Positions 42,110 through 50,724 of a DNA stretch of 64,000 nucleotides are shown in pieces. Source of the stretch: an uncultured Oscillospiraceae bacterium (lineage in GTDB: Bacteria > Bacillota > Clostridia > Oscillospirales > Oscillospiraceae). The notes under the pieces were generated by a model, which was given only the letters and a program-made list of their open reading frames with translations, did not search any database and was not told where the DNA came from. A program made the translations under genes and the position numbers. How positions within the stretch are numbered: position 1 is the stretch's first letter; the number at the start of each line of letters is the position of its first letter. Location of the stretch: NCBI GenBank assembly GCA_934591845.1, contig CAKTPO010000008.1, positions 19,474 through 83,473 of the forward strand, in the 5' to 3' direction.

Positions 42110-43408
42110 TTATGCCTTTGCCTGGGTCAGGGCAGCCCAGTCCAGGGTGTCCCAGTTGGGTTCTGCGGAGGCGGAAGCATCGTCCTTCCAGAAGAAGCCC
42201 AGGTTGGTCATAATGTTGGTCCACTCGGCGCTGTGGGCGGCAACATACTCGGCATAGGTCAGGCCGGTATCACCAACGGTGGTACGGGCAAAGTTCTTGA
42301 TCTGGTAAATGGCGGGTACGCCATCGGGGTACAGAATAGCGGCAGCGTCCTGGTTGCAGGGATAGGTGTCGAACTCGTCACCCCAGGCGGCCTGTACTTC
42401 GGCGGAGCCGAACCACTCGGCGAAGGCCTTGACGGCCTCGGTCTGCTCGTCAGTCCGTCCGGCCTTGTCCAGAATGCCTAAGTACTCGGCGATGTAGTAA
42501 GTGCCGTCGTCAATGTCTACCAGGGCCCAGTTTTCAGGCTGCATGGTGCCCTTCAGGGGGTTGGCGGAACCCTCAGCTGCGGCATCGATCTTGCCGTAGA
42601 GGGAGGAGGAGTAGTAGGTGGAAACCTGAACGTCACCCTTGTTCAGAGGATCAAAACCGTACTTGTAGTCGTCGCCGCCGAACTTGCCATCCTGGCAGTA
42701 CTTCCACAGGGTCTTCCAGCCGTCAACGGAAATGCCGCCGGCGGGGGAGGTGGGGTCGGTGAAAGCGTAGAGAATGGCGGAGTTGATGTTGGAGTTGGTG
42801 GTGCCGCCGACCTTGTTCTGACGGTACCAGGTGTAGCCGCAGTTCACCACATCGGCCCAGTGCTGGAAGTGAAGCTTTTCGCCCTTGGTACCCAGATCAT
42901 CGGTACGGTAGAGCATCAGCACGTTCTGAATGACCAGACCGTAGGCCTGACCGGGGTAGCTGTACTCGCCAATCTTATCGGCCCAGGTGGGGGTCCAGTC
43001 CACCAGTTTCAGGTTTTCATACTGGCCCTTGACCACCTGGCTCCAACGGGTCTCGTTGAGGCCAAAGAGGATGTCGCCGTCCTTGTTCTCGTTGGCGGCC
43101 TGGATGGCCTTGTCGTCACCGGAGATGACGGTGTTGTCGTCAATGGAGATGTTGAAGCCGGCGTCCTTGGCTTCGTTAATGAGCCAAGTGGTACGCTCGG
43201 TGGAGTTGGAGTTGGAGTAGATCCGGATGGTGTAGCCGGAGTAATCCTTGGCTTCCTCGGCAGGAGCTGCCTCAGTTGCGGCCTGGGTCTCCTGGGGGGC
43301 TTCGGTAGCGGGGGCGGGATCGTCCCGTACAGGCTCCTTAGAATCGGCGCAGGCGGCCAGAGACAGGATCATGCAGGCAGCCAGCAGCAAAGCGAGCAAT
43401 TTTTTCAT
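42110..43408 (-). CDS. ABC transporter substrate-binding lipoprotein (type II, iron/polyamine-like)
   Basis: 432 residues. Lipobox LSLAAC (Cys near 20), an Ala/Glu/Thr/Pro linker to about 52, then an extracellular solute-binding domain of family 1 (YTIRIYSNSNSTERTTWLINEAKDAGFNI..., DILFGLNETRWSQVVKGQYENLKL, GLVIQNVLMLYRTDDLG). The opening resembles FbpA/FutA-like ferric-binding proteins (a C-terminal Tyr-rich segment STYYSSSLYGK is present), but metal ligands cannot be confirmed. Start at 43408 follows GGAGAAG. First gene of the importer operon. Confidence 0.9.
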   Translation of the reverse strand: MKKLLALLLAACMILSLAACADSKEPVRDDPAPATEAPQETQAATEAAPAEEAKDYSGYTIRIYSNSNSTERTTWLINEAKDAGFNISIDDNTVISGDDKAIQAANENKDGDILFGLNETRWSQVVKGQYENLKLVDWTPTWADKIGEYSYPGQAYGLVIQNVLMLYRTDDLGTKGEKLHFQHWADVVNCGYTWYRQNKVGGTTNSNINSAILYAFTDPTSPAGGISVDGWKTLWKYCQDGKFGGDDYKYGFDPLNKGDVQVSTYYSSSLYGKIDAAAEGSANPLKGTMQPENWALVDIDDGTYYIAEYLGILDKAGRTDEQTEAVKAFAEWFGSAEVQAAWGDEFDTYPCNQDAAAILYPDGVPAIYQIKNFARTTVGDTGLTYAEYVAAHSAEWTNIMTNLGFFWKDDASASAEPNWDTLDWAALTQAKA

Positions 43409-43519
43409 GATACATCTTCTCCTTTTTGAAGTGGGGGAGGTCATCCCCGTTTGGAATATTATATAGGAAGTAGTATCCAAAAGAAAACAGGAGAATCCTG
43501 CGATTGTTATAAAATATCT

Positions 43520-43563
43520 GTTAAAAAGGCACAGCGGCTCTGAAAAGAACGCTGTGCCTTTTA
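43520..43563 (-). terminator. Terminator downstream of the AraC-type regulator gene
   Basis: Stem AAAAGGCACAGCG / CGCTGTGCCTTTT with a 12-nt loop; T tract on the minus strand. Confidence 0.88.
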
Positions 43564-43583
43564 TGCATAATCAACAATGTGCG

Positions 43584-44288
43584 TCAAAATCTTGTAAAAC
43601 AGCCGGAACGCCCGCTTTGATATTCCGAGGGAGAAATGCCCGTGGCCTTTTTGAACGTGGCACTGAAATAGGCCACATCCCGATAGCCCACCAGTTCCGC
43701 CACCTCATAGATTTTCCGGCGGCAGTCCGAAAGCAGCTCCATGGCCTTGGTCATCCGCACCTGGGTCAGGTAGGCAATGACCGTGGAGCCGGTCTCCTTT
43801 TTGAACATATGGCTCAGGTGTCCCTCACTGAGTTGTAGGCTGCCCGCAATGGTGGCAATGCTGATGCCCGTATCGGCATAGTGCCGGGCAATATAGGCCA
43901 TGGCCTCTCGGACATACTTGTTTCCCTGGGCCTCCCAGGGGATTTCCGGGGGCCGGAACCGATCCAGGGCTTCCAGAAGCTCCTGGGTGTCAAAGGGGGT
44001 GGTCAGATAGTCGTTGGCCCCCAATCGCAGGGCTTGCAGCACCCAGCGGTAGTTTTCCCGGGGGGCCGCCAGAATGCAGGGGGCCATGCCGCCGGAGGAG
44101 CGGTAGTGAGATAGCAGTTCCAGGCCGTTGCAGGCAGGAGGCTCCATAGCAAAGAAAACCAGGTCCGGGTCAGAAACCAGGGCGGTTTCCAAGGCATCCG
44201 TGGTTCCGGGCAGGGGAGCCAGGGGGCAGCAGTCCAGGGCGGCCCAGTCCATTTCCGGCATTGGGCCAATGAGAAGGACTTTCAGCAC
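43584..44288 (-). CDS. AraC-type DNA-binding protein with degenerate receiver domain
   Basis: 234 residues. Residues 1-110 fold-match a CheY-like receiver, but the phosphoacceptor position in PDLVFFAMEPPACNG is Ala instead of Asp, and the N-terminal acidic pair is missing (LLIGPMPEMD). The Lys/Thr end region is ANDYLTTPFDTQELLEAL. Residues 130-230 are a two-HTH AraC domain (ISIATIAGSLQLSEGHLSHMFKKETG and VAELVGYRDVAYFSATFKKATGISPSEYQ). It thus is probably phosphorylation-independent. Its start overlaps the end of the ABC exporter gene by 7 bp, so the two are coupled. It may control the neighbouring importer, but this is a guess. Confidence 0.88.
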   Translation of the reverse strand: MLKVLLIGPMPEMDWAALDCCPLAPLPGTTDALETALVSDPDLVFFAMEPPACNGLELLSHYRSSGGMAPCILAAPRENYRWVLQALRLGANDYLTTPFDTQELLEALDRFRPPEIPWEAQGNKYVREAMAYIARHYADTGISIATIAGSLQLSEGHLSHMFKKETGSTVIAYLTQVRMTKAMELLSDCRRKIYEVAELVGYRDVAYFSATFKKATGISPSEYQSGRSGCFTRF

Positions 44289-46063
44289 AAATCCTCCGCC
44301 CCTTTCAGATCTTCCAGGGCCAGGGCATTCTGGGTGTTGTAGAGATTTGCGTAAACGCCGCCGGTTTTCAGCAGCTCCTCATGGGTGCCGCTTTCGGTGA
44401 TCACACCGTCGGCAATGGAAATAATGCGGCTGGCGGAGCGGATGGTGCTGAGCCGGTGGGCAATGATCAGGGTGGTCCGGCCACGGCTCAGGTTGTCAAA
44501 GGCCTGCTGGATTCTGGCCTCGGTCACGGAGTCCAGGGCGGAAGTGGCCTCATCCAGAATGAGGATGGGCGGGTCCATCAGGAAAATCCGGGCAATGGCC
44601 ACCCGCTGCTTCTGGCCGCCGGAGAGCAGGGTGCCCCGCTCGCCTACATAGGTCTGGAAGCCCTGGGGCATGGCCTGGATGTCGGCGTAGATCTCCGCCC
44701 GCTTGGCGGCGGCAATGACCTCCTCGTCTGTGGCATCCGGCCGGCCATAGCGAATGTTTTCCAGAATGGTGTCCGCAAAGAGGAACACATCCTGCTGGAC
44801 AATGCCGATGGCCTTGTGCAGACTCTGCTGGCGAATATGCCGCACGTCCACCCCGTCAATGGAAATGGAACCGGCGGACACGTCATAAAACCTGGGGATC
44901 AGCTGGCAAAGGGTGCTTTTGCCCCCGCCGGAGGGGCCTACAATGGCAATGGTCTCCCCGGGCTGCACATCCAGGGAAACATCGTGAAGCACCGGCAGGT
45001 TCCCGTCATAGGTAAAGCGGACATGGTTTACCTGGATGGAGCCCTGGACGTTTTGAAGCTCCTGGGCATCCTTGGCATCTTGAATGGTGGGTTCGGTGCC
45101 CATGATCTCCACAAAGCGGTTGAGGCCCGCAAAGCCGTTGGCAAAAAGCTCCGAGAGGGTGGAGAGTTTCCGCATGGGGGTCACGAACGTGGCAATATAG
45201 AGGCTGAAGGTCAGCAAGTCCCGGTAGTCCATTTTGCCCTTTAGAATCATCAGGCCTCCCAGGGCGATGACCACCACGTTCAAAGAGGTGAGAAACAGCT
45301 CCATGGTGCTGTTGAACCGGCCCATGGCCTTGTGGAAATTCCGCTTGGAGGATTTGTAAATGTCATTGGCGGCATCAAAACGCCGGATTTCCAAATCCTC
45401 ATTGCCAAAGGCCTTGGCAGTGCGAATGCCGGACAGGCTGGACTCGATTTCCGTATTGATGTGGCCGGTTTTCTGCTTGACCCCTTTGGAAACGCTGCTT
45501 AAACTCTTGCGCATGGACATGATGACCACCAGAAACACCGGCACCAGCACGGCAACCACCAGAGCCAGCTCCCAGCGGATACAGGCCATGACGATCAGGG
45601 CACCCAGAATGGTGATGGTGGAGGTCAGCACATCCTCCGGCCCGTGGTGAGCCAGTTCCGTCAGTTCAAACAAATCCGAGGTCAGGCGGCTCATCAGCTG
45701 ACCGGTGCGGTTGGCATCGTAAAAGTCGTAGCTCATTTCCTGCATATGGTGAAACAGGTCCGCCCGAATGTCCGCTTCTACCCGAATGCCAAAGGTGTGG
45801 CCATAGTAGCAGACAATATAGTTGAGCCAACTCCGCAGAAAATAAAAGGCCAGACACCCGGCCATCAGGGCAAAGAAAGGCCCATATTTTTCATTGGGCA
45901 GCAAATCATACAACGAAAGCCGGGTCACCAGCGGAAAGGCCAGATCGATGCAGGCGATCAGCATGGCGCAGGTGATGTCAATGGCAAACAGCCGCCGGTG
46001 ATTCTTAAAATAATGCAGAAAAATAGCCAAGGGCTTTTTCTTCCGGTATTCTTCTGTGGTCAT
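44282..46063 (-). CDS. ABC exporter, fused permease and ATPase (ABCB type)
   Basis: 593 residues. Six-helix type I exporter domain to about 320, then the ATPase with Walker A GPSGGGKST near 374, Q-loop QQDVFLFADTILENIRYG, signature LLSGGQKQRVAIARIFL, Walker B ILILDEATSALD and H-loop IIAHRLSTI. Half-transporters dimerise to export lipids, peptides or drugs. Only one such gene is present here, so a homodimer is likely. The substrate is unknown. First gene of a two-gene unit with the AraC-type regulator. Confidence 0.93.
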   Translation of the reverse strand: MTTEEYRKKKPLAIFLHYFKNHRRLFAIDITCAMLIACIDLAFPLVTRLSLYDLLPNEKYGPFFALMAGCLAFYFLRSWLNYIVCYYGHTFGIRVEADIRADLFHHMQEMSYDFYDANRTGQLMSRLTSDLFELTELAHHGPEDVLTSTITILGALIVMACIRWELALVVAVLVPVFLVVIMSMRKSLSSVSKGVKQKTGHINTEIESSLSGIRTAKAFGNEDLEIRRFDAANDIYKSSKRNFHKAMGRFNSTMELFLTSLNVVVIALGGLMILKGKMDYRDLLTFSLYIATFVTPMRKLSTLSELFANGFAGLNRFVEIMGTEPTIQDAKDAQELQNVQGSIQVNHVRFTYDGNLPVLHDVSLDVQPGETIAIVGPSGGGKSTLCQLIPRFYDVSAGSISIDGVDVRHIRQQSLHKAIGIVQQDVFLFADTILENIRYGRPDATDEEVIAAAKRAEIYADIQAMPQGFQTYVGERGTLLSGGQKQRVAIARIFLMDPPILILDEATSALDSVTEARIQQAFDNLSRGRTTLIIAHRLSTIRSASRIISIADGVITESGTHEELLKTGGVYANLYNTQNALALEDLKGAEDLC

Positions 46064-46184
46064 GGACAGAAATCTCCTTTGTCAAATGAAATCTATTCAG
46101 AACAGTATAACAGATTTTCACAAAAGTTGCAAAGAAATGTGGAAAAATATTTTGAGTTGTGGTATGCTGACGGGGGAAATTTTA

Positions 46185-46898
46185 AATTGACAATTGACAA
46201 TGGACAATTTTTTAGTTGACAGTTGACAGTTGACAGTTGACAGTGGACAGTTATTGGAGCGACCAACGTTGTTCATTCTGACCCATCCGTTAAAGTCTGT
46301 AGGGAACGGCCTATGTGCCGTTCCGAACGTTTAAGGACGGAACTGTTACCGATAAAACCCAGACACGTCCCCTATTATGTCATTCCGACCGAGCGAAGCG
46401 AGTGGAGGAATCCACCACGTGGGATGAGAAATAACCACAAGCTAAAATTTGCTACTCGGGAAGATTCCTCGACTCACATTCGTTCGCTCGGAATGACATA
46501 ACGGGGGTACATTGTACCTTTTGTCATTCCGACCGGAGCGTCAGCGGAGTGGAGGAATCCACTACGTGGGATAATGAACCAACGCAAGATAAAATCTGCA
46601 ACTTGAGTGGATTCCTCGACTCCGTTTCACTCCGCTCGGAATGACAATGGGGGGACGTTTCTACGGATTCGCCTACCGTTTCTGGAATGTCTTACGCCGC
46701 CCCGCTGCCTCATCAGTCTCGGCCGTTGGCCGAGCCAGCTTCCCCGGAGGGGAAGCTCTTGTACCGTGCCTTTTGTGCCGGGTTTACCGGAACGTTGGCG
46801 CAAAAGGGACACGTCCGTCCTGCAAAAAATTGTCAATTGTCCATTGTCCATTGTCAATTGGGACATAACTGTCAACTGTCAATTGTCAACTGTCAACT
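46185..46898. repeat. Composite repeat element bounded by inverted heptad arrays (element B)
   Basis: Left array 46185-46252 (GACAATT then GACAGTT units), an AACGGCC palindrome at about 46300-46325, two fold-back units (46376-46500 and 46523-46647), a GTTGGCCGAGCCAGCTTCC hairpin region near 46725-46765, and the reverse array 46828-46898. It fills the 859-bp gap 46064-46922. Short frames in it are repeat-derived and not genes. Confidence 0.8.
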
Positions 46899-46922
46899 TA
46901 TTTCGGCATGAAGGAGACATCT

Positions 46923-47510
46923 ATGGAAATTTTTTATAAAACCCCGGATTTGGTGGTCTGTCGGAAACCTGTGGGGGTGGACTCGGAAAAGGGGATGACA
47001 GAACTGTTGGCCCAGGAGGTAGGCGGCCTTTTTTACCCCGTCCACCGGCTGGATGTGGGGGTGGGGGGCCTGATGGTCTTTGCCCGGAATAAACAGGCGG
47101 CGGCTGCATTGAGTGGGCTGATTGCCCAGGGGCAGCTGCAAAAGGAATACCTGGCTCTGGTTCATGGCTGCCCGGAGGAACCGGAGGGGCGTATGGAGGA
47201 CCTTCTTTGGAAAGACAGCCGGAAAAACAAGGTCTTTGTGGTGAAGCGTTCCCGTGCCGGTGTCCGTCCGGCGGCTCTGCGGTATCGGGTGGTGGTGCCT
47301 GGAGCGGAGAGTCTGGTGCGGGTTTATCTGGAAACCGGACGGAGCCATCAGATCCGGGTGCAGTTCGCCTCCCGGGGCTTCCCCCTGGTGGGGGACCACA
47401 AATACGGCAGCCGCTCCCGGGAAACACAGATCCATCTGTTTTCTGCCGCCCTGGAATTTCCCTGGAAAGGGGAAACGCTGCGCTTTGAGGACAAGCCGGA
47501 TTGGGCATAA
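46923..47510 (+). CDS. RluA family pseudouridine synthase
   Basis: 195 residues, a compact RluA-type enzyme without S4 domain. The catalytic Asp is in YPVHRLDVGVGGLMVFA (about 40-56), and VRVYLETGRSHQIRVQFASRG and LVGDHKYGS are the standard motifs. It isomerises uridine in rRNA or tRNA. Start at 46923 has AAGGAG upstream; the ATG at 46908 lies before that site. Confidence 0.93.
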   Translation: MEIFYKTPDLVVCRKPVGVDSEKGMTELLAQEVGGLFYPVHRLDVGVGGLMVFARNKQAAAALSGLIAQGQLQKEYLALVHGCPEEPEGRMEDLLWKDSRKNKVFVVKRSRAGVRPAALRYRVVVPGAESLVRVYLETGRSHQIRVQFASRGFPLVGDHKYGSRSRETQIHLFSAALEFPWKGETLRFEDKPDWA

Positions 47511-47516
47511 GCGCAT

Positions 47517-47552
47517 TAAAAAGCAGCATCACATTGTCGTGATGCTGCTTTT
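47517..47552. terminator. Bidirectional terminator between convergent rluA-like and DUF2207 genes
   Basis: Stem AAAAAGCAGCATCAC / GTGATGCTGCTTTT with loop ATTGTC. Confidence 0.9.
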
Positions 47553-47559
47553 ATGCAAG

Positions 47560-49293
47560 TTATCGGAACCGAACGGCCAGCCATTTTTCCAATTCCAGCT
47601 TTTTGGCCCGCTTGTCCATGCGGCCTACCAGGTCTTTGTAAAGGCTTTCCCACTCCTCTGCCTTGCGGGCCCCGTGGACACGGGTGGCAATATAGGGGCA
47701 TTGGGGCAGCTTCCGCTTGCCGAAGGCCTGGGTAAAGGGGTGCAGCACCCCCAGAGCCATGGCGTAGGGGGCCATGCGGAAGTAGTATTCCGGGTCAGCG
47801 GCCAGAAGCCTCTGCACATCCTGAGACGGCATGTGCTTCATGTAGTACCGCAGTCCCCGAAGCTGGGCCACATCGTGACGGTTCAAATCCGTCCGCCGTC
47901 CGCCCCAGGCGGCGGGGAAGCCCAGTAGGATTTGCCCCAGACAGGCAACCAGAGGGATCCACACTACTTTGGCAATCAGACCCAGAATCAGCCAGACCCC
48001 CAGGGCGATCCCTGCGGCCCAATAGCCGCTTTTGTTCCGGCTCATGGTGCAGAAAGCGGGCTTGTGCAGCTGCCAGGCGGTGACTACGGCGATGATGCCG
48101 AAAATCAGGCTCAACAGAATTTGCAGGGCCAGAATCGAGGTCATGTTCATGGCCAGACAGATGCCGCAGAACACCTGACTGACACAGAGGATGTAGCGAT
48201 AAATGTTCCGGCGCCGCTCTGTGGTTTTGCAGATGGCACTTTCCCCGGGAATCATGGCGGCGGTGCGCCGCAGGGCCTTGGCGTAGGCCAGACTGGAAGC
48301 ATCAATGACCCGCCGCTCTCCGAACAGCCCCCGGAAAGCCCGGACCTCAAAGAGACTGCGCTCATTGCCCATGTCCATGCGCTTGTGCAAAAGAATGCGC
48401 CGTCCGTCGGCCTGAATCAGAATGTAGCCCAGCTGGGCCCAGCCCAGAACCATCATGGTCAGGTCGCCGCCGTTTAAAAACAGGCGGCAGCCCAGTTCAC
48501 CGGCGGTGACACCCTCCAATGGAATGGTGCATTCCTCCCGGCGGGCAGGGAAGGTTCGCAGAAACAGCAGCCAGTAGACAAGAGCCACGGCGGCGGTAAT
48601 GCCCATGGGTACTAACTCCGGGTTGCCGCTGCGGTAATAGGTGCTGACCCCTGGGAACATGGCGGGGGTGACTTTCAGACTCATGCTGACGGATTCGTGG
48701 TCATTAAACCCGTTTTTGGTGCTGCCTGTCAGCATTTTTCCGTCAATCAGCAGATTCAGTTCCGAAGCCAGACCGTTCTGCCGGTAGGTGCTGTAAAAAT
48801 CCGGGGTCAGAGGGTAGTTTTCCGGCAGGGTGATGGTGTAGGTCATGCTGCTGATGGGATAGGAAAAGCCGCTGAGAATATCCAGGTTCAGATTCAGGGT
48901 GTCTTTTATCACAACGCCCTTGTCATTGACGGCCACAGTGACCACCTTGGGCAGGGTATAGCTGATGGTGACCACAAAGTCGCCGCTTTGACCGCCGGTG
49001 ACCTTGGTAAGGCTCACCATATTGTAGTTGCCGGACTTGCTGACGGCGGGGGAACTGCCGTTGAGGGTGATCCCCGTGGCCTTGGCAGGCAGGGGGAAAA
49101 CCAGGTTGGCATCCGCCGTGTCCAGATGCAGGTTCATTTGCAGGGTCACCATGGCATCGCCGTCAATGTTGACGGTGCTGGTAAAGTCCACCCGGGTGGC
49201 GGCACTTTCCGCAGAGGCGGGCAGGGCAAAACACAGCAGGGCCACGCAGCCCAGCACAAACGCCATGGAAAACAGCCTGATGATTCGCTTCAA
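47560..49293 (-). CDS. DUF2207 family membrane protein
   Basis: 577 residues. Signal peptide (KRIIRLFSMAFVLGCVALLC, cleavage near PASA), an extracellular beta-rich domain to about 215 (DFTSTVNIDGDAMVTLQMNL..., typical DUF2207), a membrane helix near 225-245, an intracellular part, and several helices near 380-470. The function is unknown. I place the start at the TTG at 49293 because GGAGGT is 7 nt upstream and the signal peptide then begins at the first residue; the ATG at 49308 would add five residues. The ribosome site is part of the palindrome GGAGGTACCTCC. Confidence 0.82.
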   Translation of the reverse strand: MKRIIRLFSMAFVLGCVALLCFALPASAESAATRVDFTSTVNIDGDAMVTLQMNLHLDTADANLVFPLPAKATGITLNGSSPAVSKSGNYNMVSLTKVTGGQSGDFVVTISYTLPKVVTVAVNDKGVVIKDTLNLNLDILSGFSYPISSMTYTITLPENYPLTPDFYSTYRQNGLASELNLLIDGKMLTGSTKNGFNDHESVSMSLKVTPAMFPGVSTYYRSGNPELVPMGITAAVALVYWLLFLRTFPARREECTIPLEGVTAGELGCRLFLNGGDLTMMVLGWAQLGYILIQADGRRILLHKRMDMGNERSLFEVRAFRGLFGERRVIDASSLAYAKALRRTAAMIPGESAICKTTERRRNIYRYILCVSQVFCGICLAMNMTSILALQILLSLIFGIIAVVTAWQLHKPAFCTMSRNKSGYWAAGIALGVWLILGLIAKVVWIPLVACLGQILLGFPAAWGGRRTDLNRHDVAQLRGLRYYMKHMPSQDVQRLLAADPEYYFRMAPYAMALGVLHPFTQAFGKRKLPQCPYIATRVHGARKAEEWESLYKDLVGRMDKRAKKLELEKWLAVRFR

Positions 49294-49383
49294 AGGAGGT
49301 ACCTCCATCCTTAACCCATAGTTTTCCCCATTCTACCATGAAACCTAAGGGAAAGCAAGAAAATCTTAGGGAAATGCAAGAAA

Positions 49384-49413
49384 ATCCCTCCGGGACACAA
49401 GGCCCGGAGGGGA
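49384..49413 (-). terminator. Terminator of the SCIFF maturase-decarboxylase operon
   Basis: Stem CCCTCCGGG / CCCGGAGGG with T-rich sequence on the minus-strand 3' side. Confidence 0.88.
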
Positions 49414-49416
49414 AAA

Positions 49417-50724
49417 TCATTTGACGACGGTCACGTGGCTGTGGCCAAAATGGGCAAGAAGCCGGGGAAGATCCCCGCCGATCTCCTCGCCGCACATGAC
49501 AAGGGGTACCGCCGGGGGGCAGCTGACGGAGGCATCCGCCAGAATTCGACCCTGGCTTTGGGATACGGTCACGATCTCCTTTTGAGAAAAGGCCGCTTGC
49601 CGGGGGGTCAGCACCGCCTCCGGGCGGCACTGGGGAAGAACACAGTCCCGGGGTTCCCTTTTGGGCAGGGCCAGGAGGGCCTGTTCCAGACGGGCCAGTT
49701 CCTCCGGGGTGTTTTCCGGGGTAAACATAAAGACAATGTGGCTTTCGTCTGCAAATTCCGGGAAAATGTTCTGGGATTCCAGAATTTTGGCCACTTCTTC
49801 TCCCCTGTAGCCCCAGGGAACTGTACGTACCGTCAGCTTCAGAAGCTCGTCTCCCACCAGGGGAAAGCCCCGGGCCAGGAGGGTGCCTTTCAGGGCGGCC
49901 AGCCGGGGAGCCAGGGACAAAAGACGCTGGGGCAGGGTTTCCAGATAGGGATTGCACAGGTCCAAAGACTGTAAAATGAGATAAGAGGGGCTGGTGGAGC
50001 CAAAGAGGGCCATGGCGTTTTTAAGGGTTTGCCGGTGTTCCTCCTGCCGGAAGTGGAGATAGGCTCCGCCGGTCAGCACCGGGAGGGTCTTGTGGGCGGA
50101 GTCGCAGCAAAGGTCCGCCCCCTGATCCATGGGGTGGCGGCTTTGGGGGAGAAACCGCAGATAGGCCCCGTGGGCATTGTCCACCAGCAGCGGTACTCCA
50201 TGGGCATGGCACACCCGGGCGATGCCTGCAATATCCGCCACATTTCCCAGATAGTCCGGGCTGGTCACGTAGACACCAAAGGGGGGTTCCGACTCCTGCA
50301 AAATGGCCTCCTCCACCTGTTCCGGGGTCAGGGGGCAGCTGAGATAGTCTTCCCCCGCCCACAGCCAGCGGATGGGGAAATCCAAGAGTATGGCGGTATT
50401 CAGAAAACTTTTGTGGGCGTTCCGTCCGGCCAGAATCCGGCCCCGGCAACCCGCCTGGGTGTAGGCAAAAAACAGCATGGCCCGGATGCACAAACTGGAA
50501 CCCTCGGCAGAGTAGACCGTGGGACAGCCAAAGAGGGCCGTGGCGTTCTGCTCGCTTTCCGCAATAATGCCGGAAGCGTGGAACAGATCATCCGCCCCGT
50601 GGATCTCCGTCAAATCCCGGTCTTCGCAGCCGAGTTTTGAAACGCCTTTGTGCCCCGGCATGTGAAACCGTGCCGGGGCATTCTGGGCGTACTGTGTTAC
50701 AAAGTCACAGATGGGGGTATTCAC
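49417..50724 (-). CDS. Orn/Lys/Arg decarboxylase family PLP protein
   Basis: 435 residues, fold type I PLP enzyme of the major-domain decarboxylase group. RFHMPGHKGVSKLGCEDRDLTEI near the N terminus, the PLP-binding Lys in SAHKTLPVLTGGAYLHF (about 213-229), and the LLVDNAHGAYL Asp/His pair are present. It is shorter than biosynthetic or inducible lysine decarboxylases (700 or more) and like the YaaO/SpeA-type clostridial proteins of about 480. Start: the GTG at 50724 overlaps the TGA of the SCIFF maturase gene (GTGA), so translation is coupled. The reaction and substrate are not established. Confidence 0.9.
   Translation of the reverse strand: MNTPICDFVTQYAQNAPARFHMPGHKGVSKLGCEDRDLTEIHGADDLFHASGIIAESEQNATALFGCPTVYSAEGSSLCIRAMLFFAYTQAGCRGRILAGRNAHKSFLNTAILLDFPIRWLWAGEDYLSCPLTPEQVEEAILQESEPPFGVYVTSPDYLGNVADIAGIARVCHAHGVPLLVDNAHGAYLRFLPQSRHPMDQGADLCCDSAHKTLPVLTGGAYLHFRQEEHRQTLKNAMALFGSTSPSYLILQSLDLCNPYLETLPQRLLSLAPRLAALKGTLLARGFPLVGDELLKLTVRTVPWGYRGEEVAKILESQNIFPEFADESHIVFMFTPENTPEELARLEQALLALPKREPRDCVLPQCRPEAVLTPRQAAFSQKEIVTVSQSQGRILADASVSCPPAVPLVMCGEEIGGDLPRLLAHFGHSHVTVVK

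Noticed and set aside
46313..46868. Several 60-100-codon frames inside the composite element at 46.2-46.9 kb
   Set aside because: They run through repeat units that recur elsewhere in other frames and have no ribosome sites; they are repeat-derived.
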